Source of the DNA: Acidobacteriota bacterium
GTDB taxonomy: Bacteria > Acidobacteriota > Terriglobia > Bryobacterales > Bryobacteraceae
Assembly (NCBI GenBank): GCA_016870915.1
Contig: VFZY01000036.1
Coordinates: forward strand, 1 to 39,620
Direction of reading: 5' to 3'
DNA length: 39,620 bases
The position numbers and the translations under genes were made by a program. Shown in pieces: positions 1 to 8,423 of the stretch (positions within the stretch are counted from its first letter, which is position 1; each line of letters begins with the position of its first letter). Below the pieces are notes generated by a model, which saw only the letters and a list, made by a program, of their open reading frames with translations, was not told the origin of the DNA and searched no databases.

Positions 1-1
1 G

Positions 2-229
2 CTTACAGAGAGGCACCGGAAAACATCACCTCAGCAAGACGCTACGCCAAGTCAACAGCCCGATCAAGCACCGACGCGACGCCGATCACTCAGGTGGCCC
101 GCGTCTCCATCGGTGCATAATTTAGGTGCCAAGCCCCAGAACCGCCTCATCGTATTCATCCGCTGGGCGATTCAGTACTTCACTTTCAACCGCGGTGCCC
201 GCGTCATCAACGTCGAGAGGACGCCTTAG
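2..229 (+). CDS. Probable C-terminal end of a type II NADH dehydrogenase-like flavoprotein (5' partial)
   Basis: The frame starting at base 2 is open to a TAG at 227-229. Its last 32 or so residues read like the membrane-anchoring C-terminus of NDH-2 family NAD(P)/FAD oxidoreductases: a hydrophobic stretch (RLIVFIRWAIQYFTFNRGAR) followed by VINVERTP, comparable to the family's aromatic, FxRGARLIT-like ending. NDH-2 passes electrons from NADH to quinone at the inner membrane without pumping protons. The upstream 40 residues of the frame are Gln/Pro/Arg-rich and do not look like NDH-2. Either the homologous part is short, or there is a frameshift or decay near bases 110-130. The assignment rests on the tail alone and is tentative. 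Confidence 0.4.
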   Translation, partial: LTERHRKTSPQQDATPSQQPDQAPTRRRSLRWPASPSVHNLGAKPQNRLIVFIRWAIQYFTFNRGARVINVERTP

Positions 230-241
230 TTAGGCAAGGAC

Positions 242-550
242 ATGGGCCTTTTCAGACGCCGCCCACGCACGCATCGCGAAGCCGTCGACAAGCTGATCGC
301 GGAGATCGACGGCCTTGATCTGCTGAAGAACCTCGTCTTCCGCCGCATCTGGGTCATTGCCGCCGTTGTCTTCCTCGGCGCCGTGTCTCTGCTGATGTTC
401 GCCGTGCGCCAGCGCCGCGTCGAGGCCCGGCCTCCGGCTCCACGTCCCCCCGTCCTTCGTCCCAACCTCAATAGGCCACGTGCGTGCGCGATCAATCCTA
501 CACTTTGGCCGGATCCGGGTGCACCCAGGGAGCCCGGTACGGCCGCTTGA
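242..550 (+). CDS. Small single-pass membrane protein of unknown function
   Basis: A 102-residue ORF with strongly GC-biased third positions like its neighbours. The N-terminus is basic (MGLFRRRPRTHREAVDK), a short amphipathic stretch follows, and one clear membrane segment lies at about residues 36-54 (WVIAAVVFLGAVSLLMFAV). The tail is Pro/Arg-rich. It begins 12 bases after the preceding stop, with an AGG about 7 bases before the ATG, so it may be the last gene of the operon that enters from the left. Its last 53 bases overlap the 3' end of the convergent oxidoreductase gene, so the true coding part may be essentially the first 60 residues. I do not recognise a family. Confidence 0.5.
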   Translation: MGLFRRRPRTHREAVDKLIAEIDGLDLLKNLVFRRIWVIAAVVFLGAVSLLMFAVRQRRVEARPPAPRPPVLRPNLNRPRACAINPTLWPDPGAPREPGTAA

Positions 551-1841
551 GCAACCGGTTCGCTTCCTCGTCTCCCGTGACTCGCTGAAGCTTGGGATCC
601 CACGCCAGCGTCCGCTCCAACTTCATCGACAGATTCGCCAGAATGCAACTCGTCGTTGAGATATGGCCCTCTTCAATGTCCGCCACCGGCCGCGACCGGT
701 TGTCGATCGCCACGAGAAAATCCTTCATGTGGCCCCGGATGGCCGGCGCCACGTGCCGCTCCAGGTCCTTTTCCGTGCGGTCTTCCGGGTACTGTTCGAA
801 CTCGTAGGTCACGTCCTTGTGCACAGCCTGAGAGCCCTTCTCAAGCGGGATGTAGTCGTACATCATTACGCTTGTCTTCAGCGTCCCTTGGTCTCCGTAG
901 AACGTGCAGCCCCACGGATACTGCGGGTCGTTCGGGTGCCCCCACGCGCGGTGCTGCCAGACGATTTTCAGGTCGTCGTACTCGAATGTCGCCGTCTGCG
1001 TGTCGGAGATGTTGGATTTGCTGGCCGTGTCCTGCAGGATGCCGCCTGTCGATGAGACTCGCTTGGGCCAGCCCAGGCCCAGCATCCACCGTGCCTGATC
1101 CAGCATGTGGATGCACATGTCACCCACGATGCCGTTGCCGTACTCCATGAACGCCCGCCAGCGCCGCGGATGCACCCACTCGTTGTATGGCCGCATCGGT
1201 GCGGGCCCAGTCCACATCTCGTAATCCAGGTGTGCCGGCGGCGAGGTGTCTGGCGGATTTCCGCGCGCACGCATGTGGTAGTAGCAGTAGATCTCAACCA
1301 GACCCACCCGCCCCAACTTGCCCTGATTGATGAACCGGTCGCGAGCTTCAATCAGATGCGGGGTGCTCCGCCGCTGCGTGCCCACCTGCACCACGCGCTT
1401 GTACTTGCGCGCAGCTGCAACCATCGCCTGGCCCTCCACCACATCCACGCCAATCGGTTTCTGCACCCACACGTCGAGCCCGGCCCGCATGGCGTCGATT
1501 GCCGGCAGTGCGTGCCAGTGGTCCGGCGTGTCGATCAGCACCAGGTCCAGGTCCTTCTGTTTCAGCAACTCGCGGTAGTCGTGGAAGATCCGGGGCTTCT
1601 TCTTCGATGCCTGACGAGAAGCGATGATGTCCCCCGCTTCCTCCGCCATGCGCTTGTCGACATCGCAAACCGAGACCACCTCAACGGGGGCAATCTGGAT
1701 CAGGCGCAGCAGGTCGCACTTGCCATACCAGCCAGGCCCGATGATTCCAACCCGGCGCTGTTTGCCGGCCGTCTGCGCAGCGTATCCACGAACTGCCGCC
1801 ATACCGGCGGCGGAGGATTTGAAAAAGTGGCGTCGATCCAT
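498..1841 (-). CDS. Gfo/Idh/MocA family oxidoreductase with twin-arginine signal
   Basis: A 447-residue NAD(P)-dependent sugar or cyclitol oxidoreductase-like protein. The N-terminus (MDRRHFFKSSAAGMAAVRG) carries an RRxFFK twin-arginine motif, implying export of the folded, cofactor-loaded enzyme. The Rossmann start follows (RVGIIGPGWYGKCDLLRL), then VCDVD, then DTPDHWHALPAIDAMRAG and VQKPIG, which stands where the family's EKP catalytic-lysine motif lies. The C-terminal alpha/beta domain includes GDMCIHMLDQARWMLGLGWP. Exported Gfo/Idh paralogues are numerous in Acidobacteriota and Planctomycetota; substrates are mostly unknown and I cannot assign one. It lies 57 bases downstream of fliI on the same strand, with an inverted repeat between, so it is probably not a flagellar gene. 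Confidence 0.88.
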   Translation of the reverse strand: MDRRHFFKSSAAGMAAVRGYAAQTAGKQRRVGIIGPGWYGKCDLLRLIQIAPVEVVSVCDVDKRMAEEAGDIIASRQASKKKPRIFHDYRELLKQKDLDLVLIDTPDHWHALPAIDAMRAGLDVWVQKPIGVDVVEGQAMVAAARKYKRVVQVGTQRRSTPHLIEARDRFINQGKLGRVGLVEIYCYYHMRARGNPPDTSPPAHLDYEMWTGPAPMRPYNEWVHPRRWRAFMEYGNGIVGDMCIHMLDQARWMLGLGWPKRVSSTGGILQDTASKSNISDTQTATFEYDDLKIVWQHRAWGHPNDPQYPWGCTFYGDQGTLKTSVMMYDYIPLEKGSQAVHKDVTYEFEQYPEDRTEKDLERHVAPAIRGHMKDFLVAIDNRSRPVADIEEGHISTTSCILANLSMKLERTLAWDPKLQRVTGDEEANRLLKRPYRAPWVHPDPAKV

Positions 1842-1850
1842 GGCGTTGAG

Positions 1851-1876
1851 AGGGTCGCGCGGAGCGGCCGGACCCT
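1851..1876. repeat. Inverted repeat between fliI and the Gfo/Idh gene
   Basis: AGGGTC at 1851-1856 pairs with GACCCT at 1871-1876 across a GC-rich 14-base loop. It fills most of the 57-base gap after the last flagellar gene. No T-run follows on the minus strand, so it could be a weak terminator or an attenuator ahead of the oxidoreductase gene rather than a classical intrinsic terminator. Confidence 0.35.
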
Positions 1877-1898
1877 CCGTATCATTGTAGTGGACTCG

Positions 1899-3221
1899 CT
1901 ATCGGGCCAGCAGATCGGCGATGCCCGACAGCTGTTCCATGGTGTCCTCCTGAGACGATCTCTCTTCGGGGGTCTGGCGCAGGAACTTGTTCAGTTGCTC
2001 CTGCCCCCGGATCACCGCGTCGATCCGTGGATTGCTCCCGTTGACGTAGGCGCCGAGTGAGATCAGATCCTCAGCCCGCTGATAGGCCGCCATCGACTCG
2101 CGAACCACCTGCGCGGCCTGCTTCTGCTGCGGGGTCGAGAGCTTGCCGGCCAGCCGGCTGATGGACTGCAACACGTCGATCGCCGGGTAGTGGCCCGCAT
2201 GCCCCAGTTGGCGTGAAAGGATGATGTGGCCGTCCAGTATTCCTCGTGTCGCATCGCTGATCGGCTCGTTGAAATCGTCGCCTTCCACCAGCACCGTGAA
2301 GAAGCCGGTGATCGAACCGCTGGAGAAGCATCCCGCCCGTTCAAACACCCGCGGCAGCAGATTGAAAACCGAGGGTGTGTAGCCCTTCTGGCTCGGCGGT
2401 TCCCCGGCTGCCAGGCCCACTTCCCGCTGCGCCATCGCCAGGCGGGTCACGGAGTCGAATACCAGCAGCACATCCCGGCCCTGGTCGCGAAAGTACTCGG
2501 CGATCGCCAGCGCGACGAACGCAGCGCGAATCCTCAACGGCGCGGGCCGGTCCGAGGTAGCAGCTACCACAACCGACTTGGCCAACCCCTCAGGGCCCAG
2601 ATCGTGCTCAATAAACGACCGCACCTCGCGATTGCGCTCTCCAATCAGAGCAATCACGGTCACCGCGGCCGAATTGTGCCGGCACATCGAACCTAATAGC
2701 GTGCTCTTGCCCACGCCGCTCCCGCCAAACAGTCCGATGCGCTGGCCCTTTCCACAGGGCAGCAGACTGTCGATTACACGGATACCGGTTACCAGGGGCT
2801 GATCGATATGCTCGCGATCCAGCGGACCGGGAGGTTGCCGGAATAGTTCGTAACTCGTCTCGGCGGCAATCGGCGGACCGTAATCCATCGGCTCGCCAAA
2901 GCCATCCAGCACTCGGCCCAGCAGCGCCGGGCCCACGGGAACCCGGGATGCGTCGTTCCGGCTGATGATCGGCGCGCCAAGTTGGATACCGGCTGTCTCC
3001 TCGAGCGGCATCGATAGCACGCGCCCGTCGCGGAATCCCACTACTTGCGTTCGAATTGCCCGGCCGGAGCCCAAGGGGATCTCGCAGAAGTCGCCAATGG
3101 CGGCCGCCGGGCCGCGGGATTCGATCAACAACCCCGCCACGTTATCCACCGTGCCGGTCCACCGGCTGTAGTCGCGCTGGTCCAGCAGGTTCAGATAGGG
3201 CAGGGCAGTGAAGGGCGTCAC
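1899..3221 (-). CDS. fliI: Flagellum-specific ATPase FliI
   Basis: 440 residues, the usual FliI length. FliI is the F1-beta-like cytoplasmic ATPase that helps unfold and deliver export substrates to the flagellar type III secretion gate, together with FliH. Visible motifs: a Walker A GGSGVGKST at residues 166-174, the Walker B strand VLLVFDSVTR at 251-260, IGERNREV at 193-200, and the GYTPSVFNLLPRVFERAG region typical of FliI rather than F1-beta. The start codon overlaps the fliH stop by four bases (ATGA), indicating translational coupling. No fliJ chaperone gene follows; the next gene on the strand is an unrelated oxidoreductase. The type III injectisome paralogue SctN is excluded by the flagellar neighbours. 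Confidence 0.96.
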   Translation of the reverse strand: MTPFTALPYLNLLDQRDYSRWTGTVDNVAGLLIESRGPAAAIGDFCEIPLGSGRAIRTQVVGFRDGRVLSMPLEETAGIQLGAPIISRNDASRVPVGPALLGRVLDGFGEPMDYGPPIAAETSYELFRQPPGPLDREHIDQPLVTGIRVIDSLLPCGKGQRIGLFGGSGVGKSTLLGSMCRHNSAAVTVIALIGERNREVRSFIEHDLGPEGLAKSVVVAATSDRPAPLRIRAAFVALAIAEYFRDQGRDVLLVFDSVTRLAMAQREVGLAAGEPPSQKGYTPSVFNLLPRVFERAGCFSSGSITGFFTVLVEGDDFNEPISDATRGILDGHIILSRQLGHAGHYPAIDVLQSISRLAGKLSTPQQKQAAQVVRESMAAYQRAEDLISLGAYVNGSNPRIDAVIRGQEQLNKFLRQTPEERSSQEDTMEQLSGIADLLAR

Positions 3222-4066
3222 GGCTGCCTCCGCACATGATCGATGAAGCCGCGCTCAATCTCTTCAAGCTGCGTGGCGATTGAGGCGTCCAGAGTGCCTC
3301 GTGCCGTCTCAAACAAAACGGATCCGCGCTCCAGAGCCGGGTCGGAGACGATCTCAATCCGCTTGGGCAGGCCAAGGGGTGCAAGCCGTTCTTCCACCAA
3401 ATTGCGGTCGGCTGGACTCAGCCGTACGCGGTGCAGCTCACGTTGGTCCAGTTTGTCCAGACACGCCCGGATTAACCCCTGCAGGGCCGCGGCGTCGACC
3501 GCCAGTTCGCGATGCAGAATGCGCCTGCCGATGGCCACTGAAAGCCGGACGACATCCTCCTCTGCCTCCTTGCGAAACGTACGCCGGCAGAGTGCCAGGT
3601 CTTCAATGGTCCGAGACAGCCGGGAAAGCAGCGGGTCCAACTCGCGCCGGGTTTGAATCACGCCATTCTCGAACCCCTCGGCTCGCGCCGCCCCGGCCGC
3701 AGCGGAGGCGGCGCGGGCGCGTTCCTGCTCCGCCGCTTCCAGGCTTGCTTCAGCACGTGTCTTCTCGCCGCGCACGCTCGTGAGTTCGGATTGCAGCCGT
3801 GTTGTCTCGAACTCAAGCTCGCGGATCCGGCCCGCCTGGCGCTGGATCAGGTCCAGCAACTCGGGGTCGATCCCCGGAACGGGAGGGTGTGCCGCCGCTG
3901 CATGGCCTGGCTTAGCCCCTGTGGTCTGGCCTTGTCTAGCGTTGTCCTGCCGCGCCCGGGCCGGTTCGGACTCCGGGTCTCCGGGCTCATCCACCGAGCC
4001 GGGCAGTTTCCATTCAAACGGCTCCACCAGTTGCCTGGCCTGGCCTTCAAGAACTCGCGCAGACAT
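3218..4066 (-). CDS. fliH: Flagellar assembly protein FliH
   Basis: A 282-residue cytoplasmic stator-like regulator of FliI. The N-terminal 80 or so residues are acidic and Pro/Glu-rich. A long Glu/Ala/Arg coiled coil follows (about residues 85-150, from LIQRQAGRIRELEFETTRLQ onward). The C-terminal FliH/V-ATPase-E-like domain includes EDVVRLSVAIGRRILHREL and RIEIVSDPALERGSVLFET, the family signature region. The order fliG-fliH-fliI and the four-base overlap with fliI support the call more than overall similarity, since FliH is poorly conserved. Ten bases separate it from fliG. Confidence 0.9.
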   Translation of the reverse strand: MSARVLEGQARQLVEPFEWKLPGSVDEPGDPESEPARARQDNARQGQTTGAKPGHAAAAHPPVPGIDPELLDLIQRQAGRIRELEFETTRLQSELTSVRGEKTRAEASLEAAEQERARAASAAAGAARAEGFENGVIQTRRELDPLLSRLSRTIEDLALCRRTFRKEAEEDVVRLSVAIGRRILHRELAVDAAALQGLIRACLDKLDQRELHRVRLSPADRNLVEERLAPLGLPKRIEIVSDPALERGSVLFETARGTLDASIATQLEEIERGFIDHVRRQP

Positions 4067-4076
4067 GGATTAGCGC

Positions 4077-5111
4077 CTAGACGACATACTGGTCGCCACC
4101 GCCCCCGCCTTTCAGGCTCAGCACACCTTCTGCCTCAAGCTGCCGCACCACGGCGATGATCTGCTGTTGGGCCGCCTCCACTTCCTTGATCTTCACCGGC
4201 CCCATCGCCTCCATGTCCTCCTTCAGCATCTCGGCGCCACGTGCGGACATCGCCTTCAGGAAGTTGTCCCGCAGCTTTTCCGACGTGCCCTTGAGTGCCA
4301 CGGTCAGTACCTTACGGTCCACCCGCGACAGCACTTCCTTGATGCCGTTCTCGTCCAGCAGCAGAAGATCCTCGAAGACGAACATCAGGTGCCGGATCGT
4401 CTCCACCAGTTTGGGATCGGCCTGCTCCATGCCCTCCAGAATCTCCTTGCTCGACGTCGAGTCCAGCCGGTTGAACATCTCGGCTACGGCTTTCACCCCG
4501 CCCGTCTGTTCCCTGTTGACCTCGCCCAGTTCCCGGATCTTCATCGTAATAATCGTGGCGATCTTCGTCATGATCTCAGGCGAAATCTGATCCAGATTCG
4601 CCATGCGCACCGAGACGTCGGAGCGGATGTCGGCCGGCAACGACGACAGCAGACCCGCCGCCTGCACCGCATTCAGATGCGACAGAATCAGGGCGATCGT
4701 CTGCGGGTGCTCGGAGTGAATGAACTTGGCAAGCTGCTGCGGGTCCGCCTTCTGCAGCATGTCGAAACTCATCGTCTCCCCGCCCAAGGCCTTCAACAAC
4801 CGGTCGAGCTTGCGTTTCCCTTCAACCGGACCGAAGGCCGTATGCAGCACCTTGCGGGCATAATCCAGGCCGCCCCGGATCATGTAATCGTGCGCCACCG
4901 ACAACTGATAGAACTCTTCCAGAACAATTTCCGCGAGTTCTCCGCTCACGCTGGCCACGCGCGCCACCTCGCGGCTGATCATCTGGATCTCGTCGTCGTC
5001 CATGTGCCGCAGCACAAGAGCGCTCGTCTCCTCACCCAGGCTCACCAGCAGCGTGGCCGCCTTTCGCGTGCCCGACATCCTCGCCGGAATTGCTTCTACA
5101 TTGGTGACCAC
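4077..5111 (-). CDS. fliG: Flagellar motor switch protein FliG
   Basis: 344 residues, full length for FliG, the rotor protein that sits on the FliF MS ring and takes torque from the MotA stator. The N-terminal domain starts RKAATLLVSLGEETSALVLRHM. The middle domain carries the conserved EHPQ motif (FIHSEHPQTIALILSHL, near residue 134). The C-terminal domain contains the charged torque helix region (MFVFEDLLLLDENGIKEVL and the following SEKLRDNFLKAMSARGAEML). The last residues are a poly-Gly stretch before DQYVV. It is 10 bases downstream of fliF and translated in the same operon. Confidence 0.96.
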   Translation of the reverse strand: MVTNVEAIPARMSGTRKAATLLVSLGEETSALVLRHMDDDEIQMISREVARVASVSGELAEIVLEEFYQLSVAHDYMIRGGLDYARKVLHTAFGPVEGKRKLDRLLKALGGETMSFDMLQKADPQQLAKFIHSEHPQTIALILSHLNAVQAAGLLSSLPADIRSDVSVRMANLDQISPEIMTKIATIITMKIRELGEVNREQTGGVKAVAEMFNRLDSTSSKEILEGMEQADPKLVETIRHLMFVFEDLLLLDENGIKEVLSRVDRKVLTVALKGTSEKLRDNFLKAMSARGAEMLKEDMEAMGPVKIKEVEAAQQQIIAVVRQLEAEGVLSLKGGGGGDQYVV

Positions 5112-5121
5112 CGGCTACCTC

Positions 5122-7140
5122 CTACAGATCGTCCTTGATCCAGGTCTTGAGGATCTGGGCCACGGATTCCGGATCCTTCTTCGCCTCTTCGGCCAGGTAC
5201 TTCCCGAGCACTTCGCCTCGCTTGGTCTTCACAGGAGGCAACTTCAGCGCCTTGATGGCTTCCTCCTCCAGTTTCCGTTTCTCCTTCTCCTGCTCCTTCA
5301 TCTTGCGTTTGAGCAGTCTCTTGGGATTAAACGTGCTTGAAGCCACCTCCTCTTCTTCCTCTTCCTCCTCCTCGGGTTCCTCGTCCTCTGGTTCCTCGGG
5401 ATCCTGCCCGGAGTCCTCACCAGCTGCCTCGCCGTCAGCCCTGGTCGGATGGTGCTTGCGGCGCCGCTTCGGTCCTTCGCCTTCCACCACCCCCACACCG
5501 CCCTCGCCAGCGGCACTCTCGGCTGATAGGGCTTCCAGCCCGCTAACCTGCATCGCGGCATTCACCGCGCCCGCGGCCATTGCCATTGCCTGCGAGTTCT
5601 CCAGCGCCAACTGAGCCGCCCGCGCGCCCTCAAGCGCCTTCTGGAGCTTGGAGTCATGCAACTCGGCGAGCTTTCTGGCCTGCGTTTCAAGCGCTGCCGT
5701 CATCTGCGCCATCCCTTTCCGCTTGGTCTTCTTCAGCATGAAGAACATCAACCCGGCCACCAATAAAATTGTCAGTGCAGATAGCCCCAAAAGGGTGCGA
5801 ATATCGCGCAGCGGTGCCGGTAGCCAGGCCGGCCATGGGCTTTGCGCGGGTGCCGGAAGCTCGCCCGGAGGCGCCGAAGTGAAGTTCGTTTCGAACGGCA
5901 CGTTCGACACCGCTACAAGGTCTCCCCGCTGCCGGTCGAACCCGGAGATCGCCTCCACCGCCGAACGGATCTGATCCAACTGTGCCTGGGGCCGAGGTGT
6001 CACCGTGCGCCGCGCGTTGCGGCCCTCGCCGTTCCAACTCACCTGGTGATCCACCAGAACACCCACCGACACCCTTTCAATCCTCCCCTCCGGCGTCCGC
6101 TGCATTGTTTTTCTTTCCGCCGTGTCGTAACGCGTCTTCTCGCTACGAGTCGTGCCCTCATTCCGGTTGTTGGCCACTCGCGCCGGAGGACGCGGCAGAT
6201 TGGTGGGCGTGCCGGGAATTCCTCCAGTCGAAGTCTGCTGCTTTTCGGTCTCGGTACGCTCGGCTTCCGTCAAAACCGACTTCGTCGGGTCAAGGGTCCG
6301 CTCATCCATGTCGCTTGATGTGAAACTTACCTGCACGGTCACATCTGCGCTGTAGTGGCTCGGCCCAAGGCTCCGGTCCAGCGCGTTCTTTACCTTCTCA
6401 CGCCACATCTTCTCCACCCGCTCGTGAAACTCGATGCGCCGCTGGTAAAGCCGCCGCTCCAAATCGTCCTCGGTCTTCTTTTCCTCGGCGTCCAATAGGT
6501 CCCCCCGGCCGTCAATGATCGACACGCCGTCCGGTTCAAGGCCTCCCACCGCGCTCGCCGCCAGGTGCTTCAATGCCCGCACATGCTTCGGCGCCAGCTT
6601 TCCGTCATTCTTCAAGTGAAGGACAATACTCGCCTTGCCCTTCTGGTCCAAGCCCTCAATAGGAGATCGCTTCGGAAACGAAAGATGCACCCGGGCCCAC
6701 TGCACCGGCTCCAGCAGCCCAATGCTTCGCTCCAACTCGCCCTCCACCGCCCGCTGAAGCTTCACCTGCTGGTCGGATTCCGTCTCCCACACATTTACCT
6801 TGTCGAAGATGCTCCAGCCCGGCCGTGTCCCATTCTTTGGCAACCCCGCGCCCGCCATCTCCAGGCGCAGCATCGGAATCTGATCGCGCGGCACAAACAC
6901 AGCCCGGCCATCCTCATCCAGCGTGAAGTGAACGTTCCGTTCCCGCAGCCGGCCCACCACCGCGCTCGCGTCTTCCTGGTTCAGGTTCATATACAGCGGA
7001 CCCAACCCCGTGCCGGGGTCCCGTCGCGTGCTGTACGCCAGTCCGGCCGCCACCGCCAGCGCCGCCAGGGGCAATGAGACCTTCTGCCACGGCTTCAACC
7101 CGCCCCAGAACAATCGTGCCTGCTCACCGATGCCAGCCAA
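5122..7140 (-). CDS. fliF: Flagellar MS-ring protein FliF, with an extended acidic cytoplasmic tail
   Basis: 672 residues, longer than the usual 530-570. FliF forms the inner-membrane MS ring on which the rotor and export gate are built. It has an N-terminal membrane helix (about 18-38, VSLPLAALAVAAGLAYS), the ring-building motifs including LYMNLNQEDASAVVGRL and ARVHLSFPKRSPI, and a second membrane helix (about 450-472, LLGLSALTILLVAGLMFFML). The C-terminal end VAQILKTWIKDDL matches the FliG-binding helix. The extra length is in the cytoplasmic tail: an Ala-rich coiled coil, then a Glu-rich run (about residues 575-605) and a Lys/Glu-rich helix. A perfect 14-base palindrome lies 24 bases upstream of the start. 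Confidence 0.95.
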   Translation of the reverse strand: MAGIGEQARLFWGGLKPWQKVSLPLAALAVAAGLAYSTRRDPGTGLGPLYMNLNQEDASAVVGRLRERNVHFTLDEDGRAVFVPRDQIPMLRLEMAGAGLPKNGTRPGWSIFDKVNVWETESDQQVKLQRAVEGELERSIGLLEPVQWARVHLSFPKRSPIEGLDQKGKASIVLHLKNDGKLAPKHVRALKHLAASAVGGLEPDGVSIIDGRGDLLDAEEKKTEDDLERRLYQRRIEFHERVEKMWREKVKNALDRSLGPSHYSADVTVQVSFTSSDMDERTLDPTKSVLTEAERTETEKQQTSTGGIPGTPTNLPRPPARVANNRNEGTTRSEKTRYDTAERKTMQRTPEGRIERVSVGVLVDHQVSWNGEGRNARRTVTPRPQAQLDQIRSAVEAISGFDRQRGDLVAVSNVPFETNFTSAPPGELPAPAQSPWPAWLPAPLRDIRTLLGLSALTILLVAGLMFFMLKKTKRKGMAQMTAALETQARKLAELHDSKLQKALEGARAAQLALENSQAMAMAAGAVNAAMQVSGLEALSAESAAGEGGVGVVEGEGPKRRRKHHPTRADGEAAGEDSGQDPEEPEDEEPEEEEEEEEEVASSTFNPKRLLKRKMKEQEKEKRKLEEEAIKALKLPPVKTKRGEVLGKYLAEEAKKDPESVAQILKTWIKDDL

Positions 7141-7164
7141 AGCCGCTTACACACCCGCCTTGCC

Positions 7165-7178
7165 CCGGCCGCGGCCGG
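7165..7178. repeat. Perfect 14-bp GC palindrome upstream of fliF
   Basis: CCGGCCGCGGCCGG is identical to its reverse complement. It sits in the 74-base gap between fliE and fliF, 24 bases before the fliF ATG. In RNA it could fold only into a hairpin with a very small loop, and in DNA it could be a protein site. Short GC palindromes are expected at some rate in a genome this GC-rich. Confidence 0.4.
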
Positions 7179-7214
7179 AAAACTGGAAAACTTGTGCTCC
7201 CATCGACAACACCC

Positions 7215-7514
7215 TCAAAGCTGCGTCCGCATCACTTCCTGGTAAGCCTGCATCAGCTTGTTGCGCGTCTGCATGAACATCTCAAAAGTGAGTTCGGCTT
7301 TTTGCACAGCGAGCGTTACCTGGTGAATCTCTTCGTTTTCGCCCCGAAGGAATGCATCCACCGCCGCCCGCGCCTCGGACTGGGCGCCGTTGGTTGTATC
7401 GATCGCCTGCTTGAGCACACCCTCGAAGAACCCCGCGCCCGATTCCGCGAACGGTTGGGCAAGTCTTTCGGCCCCCGCCACGGGCGGCCGGCCGGTCATA
7501 GCGCCTACGGTCAT
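7215..7514 (-). CDS. fliE: Flagellar hook-basal body protein FliE
   Basis: 99 residues, typical FliE length. FliE links the MS ring and export gate to the proximal rod (FlgB). The C-terminal half shows the family pattern: EEIHQVTLAVQKAELTFEMF followed by MQTRNKLMQAYQEVMRTQL, ending at the conserved final Met-x-x-x-Leu region. The N-terminus is Gly/Ala-rich and variable, as usual. It lies between flgC (20 bases upstream) and fliF in the canonical flgB-flgC-fliE-fliF order. Confidence 0.94.
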   Translation of the reverse strand: MTVGAMTGRPPVAGAERLAQPFAESGAGFFEGVLKQAIDTTNGAQSEARAAVDAFLRGENEEIHQVTLAVQKAELTFEMFMQTRNKLMQAYQEVMRTQL

Positions 7515-7534
7515 CGTTCACTCCTTCGCGATCA

Positions 7535-7972
7535 CTAACGCAACAAATCAATCGAGCGGTTGATCATGTCCTTGACCGCCTGCATCGCCGCCACATTGGC
7601 CTGATAACCACGGCTCGCGCTCATGAGGTCAACCATATCCTCGGCAGGATTCATCTTCGGGAACAGGACATAGCCCTCCTTGTCGGCGTCTGGATGCCCC
7701 GGGAGATACCGCCGGTCCGGCTCCCGGGGATCTTCCATCACCTCCGCTACCTTGACCCCCGTCATCTCCTCACCCATCTCCATTCGAAACACGCCCGCAA
7801 ATGGGATCAGTTCGGTATCGGTCTGAAACACGGTCTCCTTGCGTCGGTACGGCCCCCCCTCCGGCGTACGTGTCGTGTCCGCGTTCGCCAGATTTTCCAC
7901 CAGAACCTGAGTCCGCACCCGCTGGGCCCCCATCCCGGAAGCGCTCACCGAAAGACTGTTGAAGAGACTCAT
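7535..7972 (-). CDS. flgC: Flagellar proximal rod protein FlgC
   Basis: A 145-residue rod subunit exported by the flagellar type III apparatus. The N-terminus shows the rod/hook signature (LFNSLSVSASGMGAQRVRTQVLVENLANADTT), and the C-terminus shows the matching helix (YQANVAAMQAVKDMINRSIDLLR) that forms the coiled coil of axial proteins. The middle includes VAEVMEDPREPDRRYLPGHP, typical of FlgC. Its ATG overlaps the flgB stop by four bases. Confidence 0.96.
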   Translation of the reverse strand: MSLFNSLSVSASGMGAQRVRTQVLVENLANADTTRTPEGGPYRRKETVFQTDTELIPFAGVFRMEMGEEMTGVKVAEVMEDPREPDRRYLPGHPDADKEGYVLFPKMNPAEDMVDLMSASRGYQANVAAMQAVKDMINRSIDLLR

Positions 7973-8337
7973 CCGTTACGTTCTTCCTGAATCGCCGACC
8001 GCACTGCCCGGATCTCGGTCCGCATCAATGACGTCATCAGGTTGAACCGGATCGCGTTTTCAGCCAGTAAACGAGCCTCCCGGTCCACGCTCACGTTGTT
8101 CCCGTCGTTCTTGCCACGCAGCCCCTGCGCCTCGAAAACTTGCGGTGATTCCCCTTCCGCCAAAGTCATAAACTCGTACTGGAAGTCGATATCTTTAGTG
8201 AGGTACCCGGGCGTATCCGCGTTCGCGATGTTCGCCGTCACCAGCTTCTGACGGGCGCTCAGAAGATCCATGTAGCGTTCGAGTTGTCCGGCAATCGGGT
8301 TCAGCATCGCCGGTTGCCCTTGCACCCCATGGGCCAA
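7969..8337 (-). CDS. flgB: Flagellar proximal rod protein FlgB
   Basis: 122 residues; first gene of the minus-strand flagellar operon. The axial-protein motif ARQKLVTANIANADTPGYLTKDIDFQ is clear, as is the C-terminal NLMTSLMRTEIRAVRSAIQEE. FlgB is the rod subunit nearest the MS ring and binds FliE. The chosen ATG at 8337 lacks a strong ribosome site; an internal Met at residue 11 (8307, starting MLNPIAGQL) is a reasonable alternative and aligns better with short FlgB N-termini. No convincing sigma-28 or sigma-54 promoter was seen in the 157 bases upstream. Confidence 0.94.
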   Translation of the reverse strand: MAHGVQGQPAMLNPIAGQLERYMDLLSARQKLVTANIANADTPGYLTKDIDFQYEFMTLAEGESPQVFEAQGLRGKNDGNNVSVDREARLLAENAIRFNLMTSLMRTEIRAVRSAIQEERNG

Positions 8338-8423
8338 AGTCCGGATGCTGTGGGCAATGGGTCAGATGCCCGGCCGCGAATGCTTCGAAAGGCCTCTGCC
8401 CCGCACCGAAACTCTCTCCCAGG

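Noticed and set aside
1107-2060. Plus-strand 317-codon open frame antisense to the Gfo/Idh gene and fliI
   Set aside because: It crosses two real genes and an intergenic gap; the composition is that of an antisense shadow.
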